A stretch of 64,000 nucleotides of DNA, taken from the NCBI GenBank assembly GCA_026986775.1, contig JALSNX010000018.1, positions 46,586 through 110,585 on the forward strand. The letters are read 5' to 3'. The stretch is from Caldifarciminota bacterium (GTDB lineage Bacteria; Hydrothermota; Hydrothermia; UBA1063; CAJXJZ01). Below are positions 9,027-17,164 of the stretch, piece by piece; positions within the stretch are counted from its first letter, which is position 1; the number at the start of each line of letters is the position of its first letter. Position numbers and translations under genes: made by a program. The notes under the pieces were generated by a model, which did not search any database, was not told where the DNA came from, and worked only from the letters and a program-made list of their open reading frames with translations.

Positions 9027-10397
9027 CTATTTATATTTTTCAGCCTCTTTTTTAAATTCCCCATTCATCCAGTAAAGTGTTTGTTTAATTTTTTCGCAAT
9101 CCTTCTGTTCATGCAACCTGTCATAAATCACCGCTTCTGTTATAACTCCAAAAAATTTACAATAAGGCGATGGCTCCGTTAATTTACCGGTAAATGCAAG
9201 ATTCCTTGCTATACACCCGCCACCTGCACAAAAATATTTTACAGGACATGTGTTACATCTTTCAAACTTGTCAATAAAAGGAGGTTCCCACCTTTTCAGG
9301 AAATCCACAGGTTCTACATTTTCACTGAGGATGTTACCAAGTTTAAATTCATTGTCTCTAAGAGACGGACATAAATACACATCACCTCTACTATCAATCA
9401 TAAATCCATCTCTTCTTCCAACAGAACAAAGTGGGTAACCATTGAGAGTAATTTGCTCCGTCACATATTGCACCACAGGAAATTCAGATATTACACTACA
9501 GTTATCCGACAATTTTTTAAGTATAGCGGTCACCTGATTAGAAAGCTGTTCATAAAACTTAACTAACATCTTTTTTGTGTTTTCATCGTTATGGAGATTT
9601 ATACCTCTTCCAGAGGGTTCAAATAGACTGGATGAAAAAGCAAATCCGTATTGTTCTTCTATCATCATTCTCAAAGCATCAGTCTCGTGGATGTTCAAAT
9701 GTATAGGAGTCATTTTTACAGTAACGTTTTCTATGCCAGCATTTTTAAGCATATTCAAAGTGTTCATAACTCTGCTAAATACACCTTTTCCTCTTATAGA
9801 ATCATTGGTCTCAGGAGTGGCGCCATCAAGAGATATCTGAAAATGTATATCCCATTGTCTTAGTTGTTCAAGATATTCCCTTTTAAGTAATGTTCCATTG
9901 GTAAGTATCACAACTCTATCGATGCTCAACTCATCTTTTAAGTAATGAAGTAGTTTCATTAAATCATGTCTTATAAATGGTTCTCCACCTGAAATTTGAA
10001 TTTCCGGGTTATAGGAAGCAAGTTTTTCAGCAATCCGAAATAACTCCTCCAATGTTAAATCTTTTTTTGCAATATTATCAGAAGCAAAACAGGTTATACA
10101 CCTCAGATTGCATCTATGTGTAATCTCCCAGTAGACATGTTTCACCTGTGGAGCAGGGGGTTTGACATTGACTTTGTTTTCCACAGGTTCACGGGGCTTA
10201 CGCTCTTCTATATAACCATGTTCTTTAAGATAATAAACTAACGGTGTGTACTTAGAGTCAAGATTTTTTTTCATAAAAATATTGTTGAAAGCATCCTTTG
10301 TTATAATTAAATAACTGTGTTGAACCAGATTCACCAGTGCCACTTCGTTTCTTCTGTGGTTTATAGAATACCTCACACCTTCTTTCAATTTAAACAT
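9027..10397 (-). CDS. Radical SAM/SPASM peptide maturase with N-terminal recognition-like domain
   Basis: 456 residues. Residues 1-65 form a small winged-helix-like unit (predicted strands then LVYYLKEHGYIEE) resembling the PqqD/RRE domain that binds precursor leaders. The radical SAM core carries C96-x3-C100-x2-C103 in RCNLRCITC for the SAM-binding 4Fe-4S cluster, and SGGEPF at 136-141. The SPASM extension has cysteines at 324, 343, 381, 384, 390, 395 and 413, enough for two auxiliary clusters. Such enzymes install thioether or C-C cross-links in ribosomal peptides. The gene follows the 42-codon precursor by 57 bases and has its own strong GGAGGAGG site. Likely chemistry is Cys-linked, given the precursor's three cysteines, but the bond type is inferred. 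Confidence 0.93.
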   Translation of the reverse strand: MFKLKEGVRYSINHRRNEVALVNLVQHSYLIITKDAFNNIFMKKNLDSKYTPLVYYLKEHGYIEERKPREPVENKVNVKPPAPQVKHVYWEITHRCNLRCITCFASDNIAKKDLTLEELFRIAEKLASYNPEIQISGGEPFIRHDLMKLLHYLKDELSIDRVVILTNGTLLKREYLEQLRQWDIHFQISLDGATPETNDSIRGKGVFSRVMNTLNMLKNAGIENVTVKMTPIHLNIHETDALRMMIEEQYGFAFSSSLFEPSGRGINLHNDENTKKMLVKFYEQLSNQVTAILKKLSDNCSVISEFPVVQYVTEQITLNGYPLCSVGRRDGFMIDSRGDVYLCPSLRDNEFKLGNILSENVEPVDFLKRWEPPFIDKFERCNTCPVKYFCAGGGCIARNLAFTGKLTEPSPYCKFFGVITEAVIYDRLHEQKDCEKIKQTLYWMNGEFKKEAEKYK

Positions 10398-10425
10398 TTT
10401 GTACCTCCTCCTAGTATGAATGGAG

Positions 10426-10646
10426 TCCGCAGGAAGGAGGAATTTTTTAAATATTATTTTTTGGGATTGCTTTCATACCAGCCCTGTATTACCCATATAC
10501 AGATACCTCCACAAGAGCAACTTCCTCCACTATCATCTGCTTTTATAGTAGATCCTGTTAAAGGCAGAATCAATCCTTCCATTGTTCACCTCCTCCTTTT
10601 TGTTTTTTACATTATCCTTTAGAATTTTTAGCCTCCTTCCTGCGGA
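10426..10646. repeat. 15-base perfect inverted repeat enclosing the precursor gene
   Basis: TCCGCAGGAAGGAGG occurs at 10426-10440 and its exact complement at 10632-10646. On the transcript the first arm lies at the very 5' end and the second sits between the precursor stop and the maturase ribosome site. The arms contain Shine-Dalgarno-like AGGAAGGAGG and anti-Shine-Dalgarno-like CCTCCTTCC, so long-range pairing could affect translation of precursor versus maturase or stabilise the precursor message. Confidence 0.8.
10454..10582 (-). CDS. RiPP precursor peptide, 42 residues, Cys-rich core
   Basis: ATG at 10580-10582, six bases after GGAGGAGG, TAA at 10454-10456. The N-terminal 20 residues begin MEGLILPLTGS and end DDSGG, suiting a leader with a double-glycine end. 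The remaining 22 residues start SCSCGGIC (21-28), putting cysteines at 22, 24 and 28, and continue through IWVIQGWYE with two Trp and one Tyr to a KK end. Small size, a perfect ribosome site, and position just before a SPASM radical SAM gene and exporters support a ribosomally made, post-translationally modified peptide. Mature activity (bacteriocin, signal or metallophore) is unknown. No second copy was seen. Confidence 0.88.
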   Translation of the reverse strand: MEGLILPLTGSTIKADDSGGSCSCGGICIWVIQGWYESNPKK

Positions 10647-10653
10647 TATTTTT

Positions 10654-10683
10654 ATTATAAGGGGGGGGGGGACGTTTTGTCAA
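10654..10683 (-). promoter_or_regulatory. Promoter of the RiPP operon with a C11 tract in its spacer
   Basis: Read on the minus strand: -35 TTGACA (10683-10678), 18-base spacer, -10 TATAAT (10659-10654), both perfect sigma-70 consensus. Eleven of the spacer bases (10661-10671) are one uninterrupted C run. Predicted transcription start is near 10647, 65 bases before the precursor ATG. Slippage of the run by a base would alter the spacer to 17 or 19 and change promoter strength. Confidence 0.85.
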
Positions 10684-10838
10684 GAAAATGGATAAATTAG
10701 ATTATACTAAAAAGCGTCTATTTATTATATTACATGTATCCTTGACCACTCAATCATATAAAACGAAAAATATCAATTATCGTTAAAACTTCTCTTTAAA
10801 AAATGGAACTTACGACCTCACACTTTTATACTTTAAAA

Positions 10839-10858
10839 AAGCCGCCCGAAGGCGGCTT
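10839..10858 (-). terminator. Rho-independent terminator of the DUF3078 gene
   Basis: AAGCCGCC-CGAA-GGCGGCTT stem-loop followed on the minus strand by a run of T (complement of the A run at 10835-10840). It lies about 30 bases past the stop of the gene at 10891-11688. Confidence 0.9.
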
Positions 10859-10890
10859 AAAAGGAGGGCATAGAGCTATATGGTATATGC

Positions 10891-11688
10891 CTAAAGTATA
10901 TTGAACGTCAACCCAAGAGACATGGTTTGCTTAATCTGGGCTCTGTCTATCTGGTCTTTATCGTAAAATATCATAAGATACAGGGAAATGTTAACGTATT
11001 TTACGACGCTAACTGTGAGGTTATTTTCAAACCTTACATCAGCGGCTTTCCATGTGTCCTGCGAACTGGAAACACTGCTTACGAGTGCCTTAAATAACCT
11101 TAAATTTGCCTCATAAAGGGCATTATCAGATATTTTGAACTTCCCGTTGGTTACCCATTCTACACCACCTTCCCTTGAAGTGACAATGGAATCCACCTGA
11201 TTTATTACCTGCTTAAACGCAACACCCACCCTGCTTGTGAGATTTGCCCCGTTTTGCTCTATAATACTCCGTGCAAAACCAAAAGATTCCTGAAGGGTTA
11301 TGGGATTTACATATTTGTTATTCTCATCATCAAAAAACCTTGAAAGAAGGTATATGGATGTGTATGGGTCAACTGGCCAGCCTTTTTTAAGAGTAAGTGT
11401 ATTTTCATCTTCTATTTTATCGGTGGATTTCACAGGTGAAAGCCAGTTTCCAGTTGTTTTGTCCTTTAAAAAAGTCTGACCATAGGCAAGAGAGAGTCTG
11501 TTTTTGTAGAAAAGGTATTCTGTAATATCTTTTTGTGCTTCACCGTCTAACTTCAAAAACCACGCTACATTGCTTGCATCATCACCCTGCCATGAATCAT
11601 TGTAATAGGCCTCACTCACATTTAACACAGACGTAAGAGAGACATTCCACGAATTCAAGAGTGCTATTAGCATTATACTGCTTATCAT
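10891..11688 (-). CDS. DUF3078-type outer-membrane beta-barrel protein
   Basis: 265 residues. The start has AAAGGAGG seven bases upstream. A short signal peptide (MISSIMLIALLNSWNVSL) is followed by alternating strands. The pattern of a first strand with SWNVSLTSVLNVSEAY, then NVAWFLKLDGEAQ, then YKNRLSLAYGQT matches DUF3078, a Bacteroidota/FCB outer-membrane family of unknown role. The C-terminus ends in amphipathic strands (TMSLGLTFNIL) as expected for barrel insertion. It has its own promoter and terminator, so it is monocistronic. Confidence 0.8.
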   Translation of the reverse strand: MISSIMLIALLNSWNVSLTSVLNVSEAYYNDSWQGDDASNVAWFLKLDGEAQKDITEYLFYKNRLSLAYGQTFLKDKTTGNWLSPVKSTDKIEDENTLTLKKGWPVDPYTSIYLLSRFFDDENNKYVNPITLQESFGFARSIIEQNGANLTSRVGVAFKQVINQVDSIVTSREGGVEWVTNGKFKISDNALYEANLRLFKALVSSVSSSQDTWKAADVRFENNLTVSVVKYVNISLYLMIFYDKDQIDRAQIKQTMSLGLTFNIL

Positions 11689-11734
11689 GAAAACCTCCTT
11701 TATATTTGTTTATATTTGTTTTTAGGTTTCAACT

Positions 11735-11763
11735 ATTATAGTCCACGTTGGATGGATGGACAA
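11735..11763 (-). promoter_or_regulatory. Promoter of the DUF3078 gene
   Basis: Minus strand: -35 TTGTCC (11763-11758), 17-base spacer, -10 TATAAT (11740-11735), about 47 bases before the ATG. Confidence 0.7.
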
Positions 11764-11816
11764 ATACTGCATTTTATTTTGAATTTCATTTTATAAGGGT
11801 TAAGATAAAAGGCGCA

Positions 11817-12875
11817 ATGAAGATGACTGCAATCCTGGTGAGTAAACACCATCCCGGTGTAGTGAGCATGGCAAGAAATCTTGCAGAGGTAACAGGCGCG
11901 GTAAAGGTTCATTACATTGAAGACCTCTTTAACAGTGAACTTCTCTTCAGGCTGGAAAGAAGGTTTTTTCCACACTCTTTTTTTTCATTTACAAGAAGTG
12001 GTATTGAAAAACTCGTAAAGGAATACGATGACAGAATTATTCTTGGAGGCTGGAGTTCTATCCATGAAAAAATCGTAAATATTCTCAACGCCAGAGGGGT
12101 TAAACCTTCTGTAATGTGGTGCAGTACACTGGGGCAGATGGAGATGACATGCCGAATGGGAGATTACAAAGCCCTCGTTTCGCTTTTATCACTGAATAAA
12201 GAGGGGAAAATCCGATACATACTATTTAACGAGAGGCTCTTTGAGGAAATGGGATTTATTGAAAATTCAATATACTTTCCGCATACACTGAACCTTGATA
12301 AATTTAACGCATATTTTAAACCCTATCCCCAGAATAATTCTGATGCCTTCAATATAGACCTTTTTGTTGCAATGCGCTCTGGTAAAAATATACTTGCCCA
12401 GATATCGGCGATAAAACTTTCAAAATACATGAGTAAAATAAAACTTCATATTAACTTCAAACACACTTATATTGAACAGGTTATCACCCACTGGGATGTT
12501 CCTGTTATAAAACACAACTGGCTTAAATGGGAGGAATACCTGAACCTTATATCGGGCATGCACCTTTCTCTTCAGGTAACACATACAGAGAGTTTTAACT
12601 ATGCTGTGGCTGAACGTATGGCAATGGGTGTGCCTTCCCTTGTAAGTTGCAATATATACAACGTGTGTAAAGATGAATTTCTGAGAAAATATCTGTGTGT
12701 TGAAGCTGTGGACTCACCGGCTAAAATAAGGGAACGTATGGATTTTATTCTTGCAAATCCCTCACTTTTTCTGGACTTACGGCAAAAAGTCCACGAGAGA
12801 ATTAATAGAGTAATGAGAGAAAAAAATTCCCTGGCCGCAATGCTTCTCAACAAACTTTTCTATGAAAGACCTTAA
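11817..12875 (+). CDS. Glycosyltransferase-like protein
   Basis: 352 residues from the ATG at 11817, preceded by AAAAGG; the in-frame ATG at 11748 would add 23 residues with no ribosome site. The Rossmann-like start MTAILVSKHHPGVVSMARNL and a C-terminal ESFNYAVAERMAMGVPSLVS motif, with its E-x7-E core, are those of GT-B (GT4-like) glycosyltransferases. The middle resembles the second nucleotide-sugar domain. It overlaps the flippase gene by 14 bases, so it probably builds an exported glycan. The sugar and acceptor cannot be read from sequence. Confidence 0.8.
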   Translation: MKMTAILVSKHHPGVVSMARNLAEVTGAVKVHYIEDLFNSELLFRLERRFFPHSFFSFTRSGIEKLVKEYDDRIILGGWSSIHEKIVNILNARGVKPSVMWCSTLGQMEMTCRMGDYKALVSLLSLNKEGKIRYILFNERLFEEMGFIENSIYFPHTLNLDKFNAYFKPYPQNNSDAFNIDLFVAMRSGKNILAQISAIKLSKYMSKIKLHINFKHTYIEQVITHWDVPVIKHNWLKWEEYLNLISGMHLSLQVTHTESFNYAVAERMAMGVPSLVSCNIYNVCKDEFLRKYLCVEAVDSPAKIRERMDFILANPSLFLDLRQKVHERINRVMREKNSLAAMLLNKLFYERP

Positions 12876-14157
12876 GACCTTCATCAAAAGTGCATTCTGG
12901 ACGTTATTCTATCAGGGTGTAAGCCTTGGGTTTAACTTTCTGCTAAATATTGTACTTGCACGAAGACTTGGACCTGCAGGAAAAGGCCTGTTTTCCGTCT
13001 ATATTCTTACACCTTCCCTTTTATCCATGATGCTCTCTTTGAGTATGGATGAATCTCATGTGTACTTTGCAAGCAAGGGCTACAGGGTGCGAGATATTGC
13101 TATAATTTCATTTTTCTATACCATCATATCAGGCATACCGCTTGTTTTAACATTTAAAACCTTTCCTGCACTTTATGCTGCCATCTTCAGAAACATTGAA
13201 ATGTCAACACTTTTTTATGCTATCCTTATTACTCCCCTATTTCTCTTATTCAGATACTTACGTTCTATCTTTCTGGGAATGGGATATATAAAAACCTATA
13301 ATTTCCTTGATTCAATGAGGATAGCAGCGCTCCTTGTTTTTGTATCATCCTTTATCCTTATAAAACCGGACGTTGGACTTGCAGAAAAAGGGGTGAATTT
13401 TCACATACTATTTGCCCTTGTAATAACCACAATTCTACTTATTCCCCACCTGAAATATGGGACCAGAAAGTCCCATATTCTAAATCTCTTTGGAAAGGAA
13501 CTAAAGTACGGACTTAAGGCATACCTTGGAATAACCATGAGCTTTTTTAACAGAAGGCTTGATGTTTTTATACTCAACTACTTCCGTTCGCCATGGGAAG
13601 TAGGGATATATTCAATAAGTACAGCCCTTGCAGAACTTTTATGGAAGCTTCCGAATTCCATCGCAATTCCCTTATTTCCAAAAGTCGCAAGGGAAGAGAA
13701 AAAAGACTCAACGTTATTTACTGTTTTCATCACCCGCATAACCTTTTTTATGCTGATTATTCTCGCTGTTTTAATGTTTTTAATAGGACGCCCTATTATT
13801 ACCCTCCTTTTTGGAAATAAATTCTCCGCTTCCTTTACTCCACTTTTATGGCTTTTACCTGGTATAGTATTTCTCGGCACCGGAAGAGTGATTTCTTCCT
13901 ACTTTCATGGGATTAACAGGCCAGAATATGGGTCATTTTTTACCATAGTATCCGTTATATTCACCATTGCTTTTGACTTTATATTGATACCTTCCCTTGG
14001 GGCAAAGGGAGCAGCCATTGCTTCAAGCATTGCCTATACTGTCGCCGGAATTCTGGCTGTTGCGCTTTTTTCAAAAGAGGCCAGCGTCAGTTTCTTTTTA
14101 ATGTTTATGCCCCCTGTAAGGGATATTGTGGAAATTGTCAAAAGGATTGGAGATTAG
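12862..14157 (+). CDS. Polysaccharide flippase, Wzx/MATE-like
   Basis: 431 residues with about 12-14 hydrophobic segments throughout. The opening FWTLFYQGVSLGFNFLLNIVLARRLGPAGKGLFSVY is the polysaccharide biosynthesis protein (MOP superfamily) N-terminus, with the LARRLGPAGKG motif following helix 1. It moves lipid-linked oligosaccharides across the inner membrane. Translationally coupled to the glycosyltransferase upstream. Its stop overlaps the convergent sigma-factor stop by four bases. Confidence 0.9.
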   Translation: MKDLKTFIKSAFWTLFYQGVSLGFNFLLNIVLARRLGPAGKGLFSVYILTPSLLSMMLSLSMDESHVYFASKGYRVRDIAIISFFYTIISGIPLVLTFKTFPALYAAIFRNIEMSTLFYAILITPLFLLFRYLRSIFLGMGYIKTYNFLDSMRIAALLVFVSSFILIKPDVGLAEKGVNFHILFALVITTILLIPHLKYGTRKSHILNLFGKELKYGLKAYLGITMSFFNRRLDVFILNYFRSPWEVGIYSISTALAELLWKLPNSIAIPLFPKVAREEKKDSTLFTVFITRITFFMLIILAVLMFLIGRPIITLLFGNKFSASFTPLLWLLPGIVFLGTGRVISSYFHGINRPEYGSFFTIVSVIFTIAFDFILIPSLGAKGAAIASSIAYTVAGILAVALFSKEASVSFFLMFMPPVRDIVEIVKRIGD

Positions 14158-14999
14158 TCTGACCGTATATACTTCAAAAGCGTATTACCAAACCTCTCCC
14201 TCAATTTTTTGAGTGCTCTATCCTTCAATTGTCTCGCTCTTTCTCTGGAAATGCCCAGTCGCTTGGCAATCTGAGAAAGGGGCTCAGGCTCATCTTCATC
14301 AAGTCCGAAAAATCTTTTTACTATGTACCTTTCTCTCGGAGAAAGCGTTTTCAGAGCATCATCTACTGCTTTTTTCATGGCTTCCTGCTTGAGTGCCTGC
14401 TCAGGTGATGGAAGCGCATCCTGCACCAGAAACTCAGGAATATGGGATTTGGAATCCTCTTCTCTGGTAAGAGCCTCAAGGGATATTTCTCTCTGGACAT
14501 GCGATAAAAGCTCTGTCACCTCACGTTCCGGTAAGTTAACTTCCTTAGCTATATCCTGAACAGTTGAAAGTGCTCCCATTTCATGGGACAGACTTTCACC
14601 TATATCTAAAAGCTCTCTTGCTCTGGTCCTCGCCGAATGAGAGATTCTTATATCCTTGGCCTGATTTGATATGGCATTGAGTATGGCCTGCTTAACCCAC
14701 CATATGGCATAACTCATGAATCTCACATTTTTGGAGAGGTCAAAACGCTTAATAGCCCTGAGGAGCCCCATATTGCCCTCATTTATGAGGTCAGCAAGTG
14801 GGACTCCTCTGTCCTTGTATTTTTTTGCGATGGCTACTACGTATCTTAAATTTGCATAAAGAAGCTTCTCTACAGCTTCCCTGTCGCCCTGCTGAGCTTT
14901 CTTAATAAGCTCAAGTTCCTCTTCCCTCGTCAGTGTGGGAAGATGCTCAATATTTTTAAAATAGTACTCTAAGGAGTCCTCTTCGTACTTTCTGGGCAA
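14154..14999 (-). CDS. rpoD: RNA polymerase sigma factor, RpoD/SigA type
   Basis: 281 residues with a TTG start eight bases after AGGAAG; no nearby ATG fits. Region 1.2 (DSLEYYFKNIEHLPTLTREEE), region 2 including the promoter-melting segment RFMSYAIWWVKQAILNAI, region 3 and region 4 with the helix-turn-helix LSQIAKRLGISRERARQLKDRAL are all present. Region 1.1 is missing, as in many small group 1 and group 2 factors. The consensus promoters in this window (TTGACA/TATAAT) fit such a factor. Last gene of the dksA-gyrA operon, five bases after the GlmL gene. Whether it is the main or an alternative vegetative factor is not decidable here. Confidence 0.88.
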   Translation of the reverse strand: MPRKYEEDSLEYYFKNIEHLPTLTREEELELIKKAQQGDREAVEKLLYANLRYVVAIAKKYKDRGVPLADLINEGNMGLLRAIKRFDLSKNVRFMSYAIWWVKQAILNAISNQAKDIRISHSARTRARELLDIGESLSHEMGALSTVQDIAKEVNLPEREVTELLSHVQREISLEALTREEDSKSHIPEFLVQDALPSPEQALKQEAMKKAVDDALKTLSPRERYIVKRFFGLDEDEPEPLSQIAKRLGISRERARQLKDRALKKLRERFGNTLLKYIRSD

Positions 15000-15003
15000 C
15001 TAC

Positions 15004-16872
15004 TTATCTTCCTACAAGTTTACTATAGAGATCCTCAGGATAAACTTCCAGAGCCCTCACCCATCTGGAAAGTTTTTCCACTCTATCTTTTGGATTCTCC
15101 GGCATGGTAAGTGGCCTGCCTCTTCCATCAAAAATCAATCCGACAACTCCCCCCTGAAGCTCAACCTCCAGCACCTTACCCTTTCCTGCACCAACATCCA
15201 CGTTCTTTACTGGTTCTATAACTGCTTTTGCGACTTCCCCAACACCGAGCGGAACCTTAAAGAGGTCTCCCCACTTTATCTCAAGGTCTTTTTTGCTTCC
15301 ATCAGGCATTTCAAGGTGTACCTTTGCCATGAGCTTACCTTCCTTCATGGGTTTATCCGTTACAGGAACAACAGAGTGACCGAGCCTTATAAGACAGTCC
15401 CTGTCAAACACCTCAGTGGCAGCCTCCTCATGGACATCAGCAAGAACACCCAGATGAGGCATCATAAAGATGGAGTCAACTGTAAGCATGGTGATGCCTT
15501 CAGGCTCAAATGCATCAAGCATCATAAGTGCAGACTGTACCCTTCTCGGAGCATGAGATAGCACTCCACCTGAACCAATTATCATGGCAAGACTCATCAT
15601 ATCAACAAGCGTTCCTCCTGCAAGGCTCTGAGCGAATGCATCTGATATAGTCCTTTCCTGCTGAACCCCCTTAAGCCCTACAGCCATTGATTTATGATGT
15701 TCAAAGGCAAGCCTTAACGCCTCTCTTGCAATAGCCTGTTCTATTATAAGCTCTTCAAGGGTCTGCGGTATTGTGGTGGGTCTTATCATCTTATTCCTGA
15801 TTCTGTTTTTTAGCTCTGAGGGGTCTATATGGAAGGGCACCCACCGCAGGATATTGTCCACTCCAGCCTCAACAAGGACATTTGAAATTGAATAGCTCAT
15901 ACCAAGATTTGCGGAAACCGTTCTGTTGAAAACCCTTTTTCCCTCACTCTTGTCCTTGAAAACAGAGAACACGTCGGTTGTTGCACCACCTATATCCACA
16001 CCTAAAACATCAATATCCTGTTTATTACCAACCTTCTCTACTAAAGACCCAACAGCACCCGGTGTCGGTTTTATAGGTGTATCGGTCCAGCTCATAAGTT
16101 TTTTGTAACCCGGAGCATGCTGCATTACGTGTTCCATAAAGAGTTCATGTATCTTGTCACGTGCAGGTTTGAGATTCTCTTTCTCCAGAACGGGCCTTAT
16201 ATTATCCACTATTTCAAGTGCAACCTTATCACCCAAAATCCTCTTTATATCTTCTCTTGCATCTTTATTTCCCGCATAGATAACGGGAAGACTGTATCCT
16301 ACACCGAAACGTGGCTTTGGGTCTGCGGCTGCTATAAGCTCTGCAAGTTCTATTACATGTTTCTTGGTACCACCATCAACGCCACCTGCGAGAAGAATCA
16401 TATCGGGTCTTAATCGCCTTATAAGTTCAACCCTCTCATGGGGCATTCTTCCATCATTGGATGCAATTACATCCATAACTATGGCACCTGCACCAAGAGC
16501 CGCCCTCTGTGCACTTTCTGCTGTCATTTGTCTAACAACACCTACAACCAGCATCTGAAGTCCACCGCCTGCAGAAGAAGTGGAAACATAAATATCCACT
16601 CCTTCCTTTTCACTCTTTTTTGGCTTGATAATCTTTTCGCCTTCAAGTATATCTATTCCTGTAAGTTCTTCAACTTCCCTGAAAGAATTAAGAACACCCC
16701 TTGTAACATCTTCAAAAGGAGCCTCAACTGTTGTGGGAGCCTCACCTCTTGCAGATAAACGATAATGCTCACCCTTTTTCTCAATAAGAATGGCTTTCGT
16801 AGTTGTACTTCCACAATCCGTTGCAATTACTCTCTCAATCTTTGTTTTGTCAATGTTTTTCTGAGGACTCAC
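15004..16872 (-). CDS. glmL: GlmL/MutL-type ATPase (mutase accessory protein)
   Basis: 622 residues with a GTG start six bases after AGGAGG. Actin/Hsp70-type ATPase signatures are DCGSTTTKAIL near the N-terminus and GVDIGGATTDVFSV midway. The LAGGVDGG and SGGVLSHAPR segments are typical of the GlmL/MutL family found beside cobalamin-dependent carbon-skeleton mutases and aminomutases, where it is thought to act in mutase reactivation. No mutase subunit (GlmE, GlmS, OraE or KamE) lies in this window. It overlaps the L7Ae-like gene by 23 bases and is followed by the sigma factor, an unusual home for it. Confidence 0.88.
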   Translation of the reverse strand: MSPQKNIDKTKIERVIATDCGSTTTKAILIEKKGEHYRLSARGEAPTTVEAPFEDVTRGVLNSFREVEELTGIDILEGEKIIKPKKSEKEGVDIYVSTSSAGGGLQMLVVGVVRQMTAESAQRAALGAGAIVMDVIASNDGRMPHERVELIRRLRPDMILLAGGVDGGTKKHVIELAELIAAADPKPRFGVGYSLPVIYAGNKDAREDIKRILGDKVALEIVDNIRPVLEKENLKPARDKIHELFMEHVMQHAPGYKKLMSWTDTPIKPTPGAVGSLVEKVGNKQDIDVLGVDIGGATTDVFSVFKDKSEGKRVFNRTVSANLGMSYSISNVLVEAGVDNILRWVPFHIDPSELKNRIRNKMIRPTTIPQTLEELIIEQAIAREALRLAFEHHKSMAVGLKGVQQERTISDAFAQSLAGGTLVDMMSLAMIIGSGGVLSHAPRRVQSALMMLDAFEPEGITMLTVDSIFMMPHLGVLADVHEEAATEVFDRDCLIRLGHSVVPVTDKPMKEGKLMAKVHLEMPDGSKKDLEIKWGDLFKVPLGVGEVAKAVIEPVKNVDVGAGKGKVLEVELQGGVVGLIFDGRGRPLTMPENPKDRVEKLSRWVRALEVYPEDLYSKLVGR

Positions 16873-17164
16873 TTTTCTCCTCCTTTGATATTAAAAGGTT
16901 TTCAAACTTTCTTTTTATTCCAAATACACCGACTTCCGCACGACCGAATATTTTGCCTAACTCCGCTTTGGACTTATTGCAATATAAAATTTTATGCTTT
17001 CCCTCCAACACGTTCAAGATTTTATTAATTTCACGACGGGACATATCATCTGCAAAAACGATTACACTGATTTTATCAAGGTTGTGTAAAACACATGACC
17101 TGCCAACACTTATACCTCCACCCTTTATTGCAAGGCCGATGTTCTCTAATTTTATCTGTGCCAT
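16850..17164 (-). CDS. L7Ae/L30e/Gadd45-type small protein
   Basis: 104 residues. The core (GLAIKGGGISVGRSCVLHNL, then ISVIVFADDMSRREINKIL, then KSKAELGKIFGRAEVGVFGI) follows the L7Ae/YlxQ pattern of a GG near the start, an A-D-D turn and the LG-x2-xGR helix. Such proteins bind kink-turn RNA, and bacterial versions are often ribosome-linked. A charged tail (KEEKSESSEKH) is added. It overlaps both neighbours, rseP upstream by 13 and glmL downstream by 23 bases, so it is translated as part of a chain. Confidence 0.78.
   Translation of the reverse strand: MAQIKLENIGLAIKGGGISVGRSCVLHNLDKISVIVFADDMSRREINKILNVLEGKHKILYCNKSKAELGKIFGRAEVGVFGIKRKFENLLISKEEKSESSEKH

Larger units (their letters stand above)
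10583..10890. other. Intergenic region, 308 bases
   Basis: It holds, from the RiPP gene outward, the precursor ribosome site, one arm of the inverted repeat, the C-tract promoter, an AT-rich stretch (about 10690-10835) in which nothing was recognised, and the terminator of the DUF3078 gene. An ATG directly followed by TAA occurs in the leader and is taken as chance. Confidence 0.7.

Noticed and set aside
10540..10582. LPLTG string in the precursor leader as a sortase signal
   Set aside because: It is at the N-terminus with no hydrophobic tail or charged end after it, so it cannot be a sorting signal.
10605..10620. ATG immediately followed by TAA in the RiPP leader as a start-stop regulatory element
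   Set aside because: No Shine-Dalgarno at the right spacing; in this AT-rich leader it is likely chance.
10661..10671. C tract as a sequencing artefact
   Set aside because: Length could be misread, but its placement exactly between two consensus promoter boxes argues for a real element; kept as a finding.
11748..11816. Longer glycosyltransferase start
   Set aside because: No ribosome site; the added residues are not part of the fold.
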